Shown here: piece after piece, positions 1 to 5,889 of the stretch
Numbering within the stretch: position 1 is the stretch's first letter
How the letters are laid out: each line of letters starts with the position of its first letter
Notes under the pieces: model-generated
The model's input: the letters and a program-made list of their open reading frames with translations, nothing else
What the model was told of the DNA's origin: nothing
Database searches by the model: none
Made by a program: the position numbers and the translations under genes
Source: Caldithrix sp.
GTDB taxonomy: Bacteria > Zhuqueibacterota > Zhuqueibacteria > Oceanimicrobiales > Oceanimicrobiaceae
Assembly: GCA_004357015.1 (NCBI GenBank)
Contig: SMXE01000141.1
Location: forward strand, 1-5,889
Direction of reading: 5' to 3'
Length of the DNA: 5,889 bases

Positions 1-16
1 ATATTAAAGCACTTTT

Positions 17-3000
17 ATGGATTCTTTTGTTCACCTGCACACCCACAGCAATTTCAGCCTGCTGGATAGTACGATTCCGCTGCGCGCACTTGTGGAACGC
101 ACGAAACAGCTCGGCATGTCGGCCGTCGCGCTGACGGATCACAACGCCCTGTACGGCGCCATCGAGTTTTATCGGATTTGCCGCGAGTTGGAGATCAAGC
201 CGATCATCGGGGCGCAGGTGACGCTCACTGATGGCGCTTCCCTGGTGCTGTTGGCAAAGAACCTGCGCGGCTACCGAAACCTGTGCGAAATCCTCACAAA
301 AGCGCATCTGCGCGGTGGTCACTTGCATTTCAAGTGTGAGATGAACGACGTGCTCGACCACAAGCAAGGGTTGTTCGTCCTCTCCGGCGGCAAGAAGGGG
401 CTGATTTCGCAACTCATTCTAAGCCGGAATCGGGAAGAAGCGGAAGCGCATTGCCGTTGGATGCAGGAGCGGTTTGGCGACAGATTTTTTCTTGAATTGC
501 AGCGTTTTGTACCGTGGGATGATTTTCTGAACGAGCGCCTGCACACGCTCGCGGAAACCACCGGTGTGCCGCTGGTGGCGACCAACGATGTTCATCTGCT
601 CTCCCCGGAAGACTTGCCGTTGCGTGAAGTTTTGCATGCCATCGACCGGAACACGATTCGTGCGCGCGTGCGCACTGCCGGCAGCAAGGAACAGCACCTG
701 AAATCCCCCTGGCAGATGCGCCGGTTGTTTGCAAAATATCCCGCCACCCTTGCCAACACGCACCAAATCGCAGAAGCGTGCAACGTGAAATTTGCACTCG
801 GCAAGCCGATCTTTCCGGTAACCGAAGTGCCGGACGGTGAAAACGGCGCCTCCTATCTGCGCAAGCTCTGCCTGCGTGGGGCCAAGGAACGCTACCGGCC
901 GCTGACCAGGCAAGTGAAGAAACGCATCGATTACGAGTTGAAGGTGATCGACGATATGGGATTCACCGACTACTTTCTCATCGTTAAAGAGATTGTGGAT
1001 TTCTGCCGGCGGGAAGCAATCCCGTGCGTCGGGCGCGGCTCGGCGGCAGACAGCATCGTGTCCTATGTGCTGGCCATTACCTTTGCCGACCCCATTCGTT
1101 TCAACCTCTACTTCGAGCGCTTCCTCAATCCCGAACGCACCGACGCGCCGGATATCGATCTCGACATCTGCTGGAAAAGCCGCGACCGCGTGCTGGAACA
1201 CGTCTACAAACGATTCGGCAAAGAAAAGACCGCAATGATTTGCACCTTCAGCACGTTTCAAAGCCGCGCCGCGATCCGCGAAGTTGCGAAGGTGTTTGGC
1301 CTGCCGGAAGAGGAGATCGGCCAGTTGACGCGCGAGGTGCCGTACATGTCAAAAATGGTGAATCTGGACCGGACGCTCAATTCAGTGCCACAGCTCAAGA
1401 ATGGCAAGCGCATCGACCGAACGTTCTGGAAAATCATCAAGATCAGCAAGAGGCTGGCGGGATTTCCGCGGCATCTTTCCGTCCATTCCGGCGGTGTGAT
1501 CATCGCACCGGACCGGCTGACAAATTACATGCCGCTGGAAGTGGCCGGCAAGGGCATCGTTATTTCGCAGTACGACATGTACTCCATCGAGCGGCTGGGG
1601 CTGGTAAAAATGGATCTGCTGGGCGTGCGCTCCCTGACGATCATTACGGAGTGTCTGGAGATGACGAAAAGCGAAGAGCGGAAAGCGGTGAGCGGAGACG
1701 GAAATGAAGATGGAAGATGGAAGATGGAGGCTGGCAGCAGATGGAGCGAGAAATCCAGTTTACAAATCGGTGAGCGGGAAGCATCGAGCGTAATGGGTGG
1801 AGAGGATAAACCAGCCAAAGACATTCCGATTTCCGATTTGCGATTTCCAGATTCTGAAACCAAACCCGAAACTCGAAACTCAAAACTCAGAACAGATTCC
1901 AACCCAAAATTCAGTTTTTTAAGAAAGGCGGAGAAACTTTCCGCATTGGACATGCGGGCGATTCCGGATGACGACCCGGAGACCATTGGCATGATCAAAG
2001 CCGGGCAAACGTTGGGGTGTTTTCAACTGGAGAGTCCGCTGGTGCGTGGGGTGCTGCGTAAAATGCAGGCGGACAGTGTCGAGGACATGGTGGTGGCGGT
2101 AGCGGTGATTCGGCCCGGCGTGGGAGACAGCGGCATAAAAGACGAGTACATCCTGCGCCGCGGCGGCAAACGTCCGACGCGCTACACGCACCCGATTCTG
2201 GAGTCGGTCCTGAGGGAAACGCACGGCTTGACCATTTACCAGGAGCAAGTGTTGCTGATCGCGCAGGCCGTGGCCGGATTCTCGCTGGCGCAGGGAGACA
2301 CGCTCCGCCGCGCCATGACGAAAAACCGCGACCAGGAATTGATGAACTCGATGAAAAAGCAGTTTCTTGCAGGGGCGCACAAAAAAGGTGTGCCCAAAGA
2401 GAAGGCGCTGGAAATTTGGCAGTTTCTTTTGCAGTTCACCGGCTTCGGCTTCAACAAAGCGCACGCCGCCACCTACGGCATTCTGGCCTACCAAACGGCG
2501 TTTCTCAAAAACTATTTTCCCATCGAATACATGACAGCCGTACTCAACAATCCAGGTGGTTTTTATGCCTCAGCCGTCTACATTGAAGAATGCCGGCGGA
2601 TGGGCATTCCGCTTCTGCCACCGGACGTCAATCAGTCCGAAAACGAGTTTACAAAAGAGAGCGATGCGATCCGGGTCGGACTTGCTCCGGTGTTTGAACT
2701 TTGTGATAAAACCCGGAAACGGATTGTCACAGAACGTAAGAAACGCCGCTTTGTCGATCTGTACGACTTCCTACAGAGGACGCGCACTGGCGAGAAAGAA
2801 GCCGAGCACCTTATCCGCTGCGGTGCGCTCCGCTCACTGCATCCGAGTGAACCGCTGCTGCTGATGAAATGCCAGAGCTATTTCAAAAATAACCGCAGCA
2901 AACCGACGGTGGAATATTTAACCGCCGGGTTTGCCCCGACGCCGTACCCGCAGGAGATGCAGATTCTGGCGGAACTTGAGATTCTGGGTTTTGGCGTCAA

Positions 3001-3415
3001 GGCGCATCCGCTGACACTTTATGACGGCCTGATTCCGTGGGAGAACATGGTTTCCTCTCTGGAGTTGGAAGCGCACAAAAACCGGAAGGTGCAATTTACC
3101 GGCTGGTACGTCACCTCCCGTCTGCAGGAGACTGTCACGGGCAAGTATATGAAATTCATTTCTCTGGAGGACAAACATGGCATTTGCGAAGTCATCCTTT
3201 TCCCTGAAACATACGCAAAATACGCAGACATTTTGCGCGGCCACGGCCCGTTTACCGTGGTGGGGAAGGTTCAATCCCGCATCAAAGGCGAGGCGAATCT
3301 GATCGCCGAGCGGGTTTTGCGCTGGGACGTTCCGCGCGAGGTTGTGAACTGCCGGATGAAAACTCAGCAGATCGACTTGTTTCAAAAGCGCCTCCCGCCA
3401 CAGCCTATTTCATAG
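17..3415 (+). CDS. C-family DNA polymerase alpha subunit, DnaE2/ImuC-like, with repeat-derived insert
   Basis: Template-directed DNA polymerase of the bacterial Pol III alpha family, 1132 aa. Visible domains in order: PHP domain (about residues 1-200; H8/H10, D41-H42, D191/H193); palm with GRGSAADS (339-346) and the PDIDLD motif, giving catalytic D381 and D383; third palm aspartate D533 in VKMDLLG; fingers with FQLES, VIRPG, YQEQV, LRRAMTKNR and FGFNKAHAA (near 810-818); a degenerate helix-hairpin-helix region (about 888-942); OB fold (about 1025-1103). It stops 29 residues after the OB fold, so the tau-binding C-terminal domain of DnaE1 is absent. Without the insert at about 551-640 it would be near 1045 aa, the usual DnaE2/ImuC length, but some motifs (HLSVHSGGV, YIEECRRMGI, PPDVN) read more like DnaE1. 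The tail carries QIDLF (1118-1122), a likely beta-clamp motif. The ATG at 17 is the first possible ATG after the in-frame TAA at 5-7, and it puts the HLHTH motif at the usual place; no Shine-Dalgarno is visible in the 16 bases upstream. Polymerase identity is very sure; translesion versus replicative role is inferred. An imuA-imuB context upstream cannot be seen. Confidence 0.95.
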   Translation: MDSFVHLHTHSNFSLLDSTIPLRALVERTKQLGMSAVALTDHNALYGAIEFYRICRELEIKPIIGAQVTLTDGASLVLLAKNLRGYRNLCEILTKAHLRGGHLHFKCEMNDVLDHKQGLFVLSGGKKGLISQLILSRNREEAEAHCRWMQERFGDRFFLELQRFVPWDDFLNERLHTLAETTGVPLVATNDVHLLSPEDLPLREVLHAIDRNTIRARVRTAGSKEQHLKSPWQMRRLFAKYPATLANTHQIAEACNVKFALGKPIFPVTEVPDGENGASYLRKLCLRGAKERYRPLTRQVKKRIDYELKVIDDMGFTDYFLIVKEIVDFCRREAIPCVGRGSAADSIVSYVLAITFADPIRFNLYFERFLNPERTDAPDIDLDICWKSRDRVLEHVYKRFGKEKTAMICTFSTFQSRAAIREVAKVFGLPEEEIGQLTREVPYMSKMVNLDRTLNSVPQLKNGKRIDRTFWKIIKISKRLAGFPRHLSVHSGGVIIAPDRLTNYMPLEVAGKGIVISQYDMYSIERLGLVKMDLLGVRSLTIITECLEMTKSEERKAVSGDGNEDGRWKMEAGSRWSEKSSLQIGEREASSVMGGEDKPAKDIPISDLRFPDSETKPETRNSKLRTDSNPKFSFLRKAEKLSALDMRAIPDDDPETIGMIKAGQTLGCFQLESPLVRGVLRKMQADSVEDMVVAVAVIRPGVGDSGIKDEYILRRGGKRPTRYTHPILESVLRETHGLTIYQEQVLLIAQAVAGFSLAQGDTLRRAMTKNRDQELMNSMKKQFLAGAHKKGVPKEKALEIWQFLLQFTGFGFNKAHAATYGILAYQTAFLKNYFPIEYMTAVLNNPGGFYASAVYIEECRRMGIPLLPPDVNQSENEFTKESDAIRVGLAPVFELCDKTRKRIVTERKKRRFVDLYDFLQRTRTGEKEAEHLIRCGALRSLHPSEPLLLMKCQSYFKNNRSKPTVEYLTAGFAPTPYPQEMQILAELEILGFGVKAHPLTLYDGLIPWENMVSSLELEAHKNRKVQFTGWYVTSRLQETVTGKYMKFISLEDKHGICEVILFPETYAKYADILRGHGPFTVVGKVQSRIKGEANLIAERVLRWDVPREVVNCRMKTQQIDLFQKRLPPQPIS
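1667..1701 (+). repeat. Heptamer array A (RARAGCG-like, 5 units)
   Basis: Five consecutive 7-bp units: AAAAGCG, AAGAGCG, GAAAGCG, GTGAGCG and the more diverged GAGACGG. They encode the stretch KSEERKAVSGD within the polymerase insert. Three more related units recur at 1770-1790 (GTGAGCG, GGAAGCA, TCGAGCG). Confidence 0.8.
1687..1777 (+). repeat. 9-bp direct repeat GGTGAGCGG at 1687-1695 and 1769-1777
   Basis: The same 9-mer occurs twice, 82 bp apart, inside the polymerase insert. At the second copy it continues into two diverged heptamers (GGAAGCA, TCGAGCG), so this is a second, eroded occurrence of the array A repeat and not an independent element. Confidence 0.6.
1707..1727 (+). repeat. 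Heptamer array B (AAGATGG x3, perfect)
   Basis: Three perfect tandem copies of AAGATGG. The 21 bp are exactly seven codons, so the array leaves the reading frame unchanged; it underlies the EDGRWKME stretch of the polymerase insert. It starts 6 bp after array A. Confidence 0.9.
1824..1852 (+). repeat. Heptamer array C (TTCCGAT-like, 4 units)
   Basis: Units TTCCGAT, TTCCGAT, TTGCGAT and an eight-base variant TTCCAGAT. They encode most of the IPISDLRFPDS stretch of the insert. On the opposite strand the unit reads ATCGGAA, which is purine-rich like arrays A and B. Confidence 0.85.
1866..1893 (+). repeat. Heptamer array D (TCGAAAC-like, 4 units)
   Basis: Four consecutive 7-bp units: CCGAAAC, TCGAAAC, TCAAAAC and TCAGAAC. 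They underlie the PETRNSKLRT stretch of the polymerase insert. Only 13 bp separate this array from array C. Confidence 0.85.
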
Positions 3416-3433
3416 TCGGCACGACGTAGCTGG

Positions 3434-3472
3434 TTACTGGATTCTTGATGATGCATTGGATTTATGCAGTAA
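3434..3472. repeat. Weak inverted repeat downstream of the polymerase gene
   Basis: TTACTG at 3434-3439 is complementary to CAGTAA at 3467-3472. Nested in it, TGCAT (3452-3456) pairs with ATGCA (3464-3468), sharing two bases with the outer arm, so both stems cannot form fully together. There is no T-tract after it and the stems are AT-rich, so it is at best a weak hairpin and may be chance. Confidence 0.25.
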
Positions 3473-3542
3473 TCTAAGGTGTATGGTCAGTCCGTTAACA
3501 AATTGCGAATCGTCGTTGTATATGGCCGAAATGACTTTCTGC

Positions 3543-3571
3543 TTGACATTACAGACACATTTACTTATATT
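3543..3571 (+). promoter_or_regulatory. Sigma-70-type promoter for the barrel gene
   Basis: A perfect -35 box TTGACA (3543-3548), a 17-bp spacer and TATATT (3566-3571), which matches TATAAT at five of six positions. Transcription should start near 3578, leaving a leader of about 100 nt before the ATG at 3682. The surrounding AT-rich sequence fits. The arrangement differs from the Bacteroidetes-type promoter (TTTG, about 19 bp, TAnnTTTG). It would make the downstream pair of genes independent of the polymerase transcript. Confidence 0.7.
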
Positions 3572-3681
3572 TTCCCCTAAACTGACGGCAGCACTGTCTT
3601 TTCATCTCTCATGACGAAAAAATCCCTTTCCAACCCAATTCAAGAATGCCTATTTTGCGATAAAAGAAAAATATAAACGGA

Positions 3682-5262
3682 ATGACAGGGATAGTTCAGC
3701 AAGTGAAATTCAACCAAGACGGAATTACATTTCTTCGCAGAGTTCTTCCTTACTTTTTTGTCCTCGTCACGCTGTTGATTTTTGCTTCCGGGTCAAATGC
3801 CCAGGACGATCCGAGCAGCCGCATCGACAGGCTGCGCGGGGGAACCGTCGGCGTGAAATTCAAGTGGTCCGGCGAAATCTTTGCCGGCCTGGGATCACGT
3901 GCTGATGCTATGGGGGGAAGCATCAGCACCCTCTTCCCTGACCCTGAAACGATTTCCTCAAATCCGGCTGGCCTCGGTTACGCACACGGCTTTGCATTCA
4001 CGCTTGATTGGGCGCCACCGCTTCAAATCGACCCTACCACCCTTGGAAAACCATTCGGACTCGGAGACATCGAGGATGAGATCAATGATTCTTTGATGGA
4101 GACTGCCAAGAACAATTCGCCCGGCGGCGTGGTTCGACCCGGCACGGTCGAGGACGTCAGACTCAATAGCGAACTCGATATGCGCGGCGGCCTCAAGGGT
4201 GGTGCGGCAATGTACGCGACGCGCTACTTCACCATCGCAGCGGCTTTCCATCAGCCCTTTCGGCTTGAGACGCAGTTCAACATGGCGGGAATGGAGGTTC
4301 TGGCAGTCACGCTCGATGACAATGGCGACGAAAGTCAGCGGATTTTTACAACCATTAACGGGAATCTAAACGCGAAGCTGACCCTCAACAACTCGAGCAT
4401 CGGCGTGGGGACGCGACTTTTCCATAATCTGTCAGTTGGCGCGACATTTGAAAACTTCAATTCAGACTTTGAGTTCTCAGGCAACTTTCTGCCCGAAGGG
4501 ATCATTTCAAGCGCCGGCGGTGACACACGCGCGTTTAACGATCCCGCAAAGGTACAGTACGACAGCCTTTTCGCAACAGTAGCAGGGGACTGGGAAGGCA
4601 GCGGACGCCGATTGCGGTCCGGACTTGGTTTTCACCCAAACCCAAACATCAGCTTAGATGCTGTTGTTACTTTGCCGTTTTCCATCGACCTGTCCGGCCC
4701 CTTCAACATGATTCACAACAACATCCGCGCGCTCAACCTCAATGCAGATGAAGACGAAGAGGTCTTTGATATCGACGTTCTGGTGGAAGACAACCTGACA
4801 AAAACCGAAAAAAAGATTACCGAAGTGCCCGGGCTACGGCTGGAAATGCCCGGCTCCGTTTCCATCGGTTTCTCGTCCAAATGGAATAGAAAGTACCGGG
4901 TATCATTGGTCCTTATCAAATACATCGAGAACTTGTCATACCGGTTTACCTACCGGCAATTCGACAGCCTTCTGGTGCAGACCAAGTCCGGTGAAGTTTT
5001 TCAGGGCTTGAATCTTGGCAATTCTGTGCGGCTGGGTGGCGGGATCGAACAATTCATGATTGGCGTAGGCGCCGTATTTGCCGAGTCTTTCAGCCAAATT
5101 GTTGAAAACGGAGAATTGACGACAGATACGCGCAACAGCCTTTTTCTGCCATTTATCTCGTTGGGCGGCGGCGTGGACCTGGGTTCTAAATTCAGACTGG
5201 ATTATGTTCTGAGCCTGAACGCATCGTCTTTTTTTCGATTCTCAACGACATATCGACTATAA
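3682..5262 (+). CDS. Exported outer-membrane beta-barrel protein, FadL/PorV-like
   Basis: 526 aa, complete. A hydrophobic segment (about 21-36, VLPYFFVLVTLLIFAS) after an arginine pair, followed by SNA-QDD, gives a Sec signal peptide with predicted cleavage after A40. The mature N-terminus carries GLGSRADAMGG (69-79) and SSNPAGLG (92-99), a signature shared by FadL/OMPP1-type and PorV/PorQ-type barrels. The rest alternates polar and hydrophobic residues in short strands with Gly- and Asn-rich turns, and ends in FRFSTTYRL, a barrel-like last strand although the final residue is Leu and not the usual aromatic. An acidic loop (NADEDEEVFDIDVLVEDN) lies near 353-370. The cargo is unknown; hydrophobic-compound transport or a secretion accessory role are both possible. 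The ATG is the first after the in-frame TAA at 3661. The GTG at 3703 is an alternative start: AGGGA lies 11 bases upstream of it and it would give a more usual short n-region. The next gene starts 25 bp downstream, probably in the same operon. Confidence 0.8.
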   Translation: MTGIVQQVKFNQDGITFLRRVLPYFFVLVTLLIFASGSNAQDDPSSRIDRLRGGTVGVKFKWSGEIFAGLGSRADAMGGSISTLFPDPETISSNPAGLGYAHGFAFTLDWAPPLQIDPTTLGKPFGLGDIEDEINDSLMETAKNNSPGGVVRPGTVEDVRLNSELDMRGGLKGGAAMYATRYFTIAAAFHQPFRLETQFNMAGMEVLAVTLDDNGDESQRIFTTINGNLNAKLTLNNSSIGVGTRLFHNLSVGATFENFNSDFEFSGNFLPEGIISSAGGDTRAFNDPAKVQYDSLFATVAGDWEGSGRRLRSGLGFHPNPNISLDAVVTLPFSIDLSGPFNMIHNNIRALNLNADEDEEVFDIDVLVEDNLTKTEKKITEVPGLRLEMPGSVSIGFSSKWNRKYRVSLVLIKYIENLSYRFTYRQFDSLLVQTKSGEVFQGLNLGNSVRLGGGIEQFMIGVGAVFAESFSQIVENGELTTDTRNSLFLPFISLGGGVDLGSKFRLDYVLSLNASSFFRFSTTYRL

Positions 5263-5287
5263 ACTTTCACAACGAAAATCACAAACG

Positions 5288-5889
5288 ATGTACCTGTCCG
5301 GCGGCCACAAACGAAACACAGTCACGCGAGCAGCCATCTGTTTGCTTCTGCTTCTCTGTACTTTAATCCCTCTCTCGGTTTCTGGACAACCGGCGCCGCA
5401 CCGTTCTTTCAAGCTCACCCCCGCCGCGATCAATTCCGAACTCCTGGCGAGCAAAGAGAACCGCGATGCTTCCATCGTTCTGACGGACGTGCCCCGCGGC
5501 CTCTTCCTCGAGGGCAACGAAAAGAAGGCCAAGCCCATCGCCTGGGAGCCGTCGGACCTGACGTGCATTTTGCGGTATGACACTGCGCCCGGCAACCGGG
5601 ATATCGATAACAACTACCCGAACACGATCAGCGCCAGCGGCACCGGCTCTTTGATTTTGAACCCCCCTCTGGAGGGTATGGGCGCGGGCGTCTACTACTG
5701 CATTCTGGTGGCGGAATCCGACTCGGCGTTGACGTCCGTTGAATTTAAGGTGATTGTGCAGGCGAACAAGAGTCCGGTCGTGGTGGCGCCGGTGGGTACA
5801 ATCAGCTTGCAGCAAGGCACGCCGCTTTTCCGGTGGGATCCGGTCAGAGGTGTGCCGTATTATTCTGTGTTCTTGTCCGAGGGTCCGAT
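5288..5889 (+). CDS. Secreted protein with Ig/Fn3-like domains, 3' end cut by window
   Basis: The frame is open from the ATG at 5288 to the window end: 200 codons visible, no stop. The N-terminus is a clear signal peptide: basic n-region (HKRN, R14), Leu-rich core near 16-30 and a likely cleavage at VSG-QP (after residue 33). I do not recognise a named family. Residues about 60-158 look like one beta-sandwich domain, with Cys93 (LTCIL) and Cys138 in GVYYC, a pattern like the paired cysteines and tyrosine corner of Ig-like domains, ending in a VEFKVIV strand. From about 163 a second domain seems to begin, with PVGT..., TPLFRWDPVRGVPYYSVFL, the wording common at the start of Fn3-like repeats in bacterial surface proteins. 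There is no good Shine-Dalgarno before the ATG, but no other in-frame ATG lies between the preceding stop and this one and it gives a proper signal peptide. Same strand as the barrel gene and only 25 bp behind it, so probably co-transcribed and either periplasmic or surface-exposed; a role as partner or cargo of the barrel is inference. Confidence 0.75.
   Translation, partial: MYLSGGHKRNTVTRAAICLLLLLCTLIPLSVSGQPAPHRSFKLTPAAINSELLASKENRDASIVLTDVPRGLFLEGNEKKAKPIAWEPSDLTCILRYDTAPGNRDIDNNYPNTISASGTGSLILNPPLEGMGAGVYYCILVAESDSALTSVEFKVIVQANKSPVVVAPVGTISLQQGTPLFRWDPVRGVPYYSVFLSEGP

Larger units (their letters stand above)
1667..1921 (+). other. In-frame repeat-derived insert in the polymerase gene
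   Basis: Between residue M549, just past the third catalytic aspartate (D533), and the resumption of recognisable family sequence at about A643 (ALDMRAIPDDDPET), the protein has roughly 85-90 extra residues. From my knowledge of DnaE proteins this linker normally has only some 10-25 residues. The extra sequence is low-complexity, charged and polar (SEERK, EDGRWKME, ISDLRFPDSE, ETRNSKLRT) and the DNA underneath is a patchwork of four different heptamer arrays. The first half is purine-rich on the + strand, and the later half consists of TTCCGAT-type and TCGAAAC-type arrays. The frame stays open throughout and both flanks keep conserved motifs, so the product may still fold, with the insert as a disordered surface loop. 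Exact borders are uncertain by about 20 bp on each side. Confidence 0.85.
3416..3681. other. Intergenic region between polymerase and barrel gene
   Basis: 266 bp without a supported gene, visibly more AT-rich than its flanks, especially from 3540 to 3680. It holds a weak imperfect inverted repeat just after the polymerase stop, a sigma-70-type promoter at 3543-3571 and the untranslated leader of the barrel gene. I see no convincing rho-independent terminator (no GC-rich stem followed by a T run) and no riboswitch or RNA gene that I recognise. Confidence 0.7.

Noticed and set aside
419..1261. Long open frame of 280 codons on the minus strand opposite the polymerase
   Set aside because: It lies wholly inside the conserved PHP and palm coding region of the + strand gene, and its translation shows no recognisable domain; it is a by-product of codon use in the real gene.
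1667..1893. Heptamer arrays as a CRISPR array
   Set aside because: The units are 7 bp and directly adjacent, with no unique spacers between long identical repeats.
1667..1921. Insert in the polymerase as an intein
   Set aside because: DnaE inteins are well known, but this segment is only about 85-90 residues, has no Cys or Ser start with splicing blocks and no C-terminal His-Asn followed by a nucleophile, and its DNA is made of heptamer repeats.
3434..3472. Rho-independent terminator after the polymerase gene
   Set aside because: The inverted repeat is AT-rich, its nested stems compete for the same bases and no T-tract follows.
3611..3676. 21-codon open frame in the leader of the barrel gene (starts MTKKSLSNP, contains CLFC)
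   Set aside because: It ends 5 bp before the barrel ATG, as a leader peptide might, and has a CxxC, but there is no ribosome binding site before its ATG (pyrimidine-rich upstream) and it is too short to judge.
5363..5815. 150-codon open frame on the minus strand near the right edge
   Set aside because: The + strand frame over the same bases has a clear signal peptide and beta-strand pattern; the minus frame gives an Arg/His-rich translation typical of a shadow.

Overview
The window reads as ordinary chromosome from a moderately GC-rich Gram-negative bacterium. Two of its three genes encode exported or outer-membrane-type proteins, and the one clear promoter is a canonical sigma-70 type (TTGACA, 17 bp, TATATT). 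A FadL/PorV-like barrel beside a secreted beta-sandwich protein, together with heptamer repeats invading a coding sequence, is the sort of content I associate with little-studied environmental lineages such as the FCB group and its neighbours. That placement is an inference; no marker gene here fixes the phylum. All three genes lie on the + strand. I see no tRNA, rRNA, CRISPR array, transposase or phage gene.

Positions 17-3415 hold a complete C-family DNA polymerase (DnaE type). The three palm aspartates are present, but it ends just after the OB fold without the tau-binding domain of replicative DnaE1, so it is more like the shorter DnaE2/ImuC class. Three features set it apart. The PHP domain has lost several expected metal ligands. 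A beta-clamp-type motif (QIDLF) sits at the extreme C-terminus. An in-frame insert of about 85-90 residues lies directly after the third catalytic aspartate and is built of four different 7-bp tandem repeat blocks.

Positions 3416-3681 are a non-coding gap with a strong-looking promoter (3543-3571) that should transcribe the second unit with a leader of roughly 100 nt.

Positions 3682-5262 encode an exported outer-membrane beta-barrel protein of the FadL/PorV-like kind. After 25 bp follows a gene (5288 to the window end, incomplete) for a secreted protein with one or two Ig/Fn3-like beta-sandwich domains. The tight spacing suggests the barrel and the secreted protein are co-transcribed and act together at the cell surface. 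The polymerase appears to be an unrelated upstream neighbour.

No wholly new system is evident. The most noteworthy signal is the repeat-derived insert in the polymerase, followed by the C-terminal clamp motif combined with a degenerate PHP centre.
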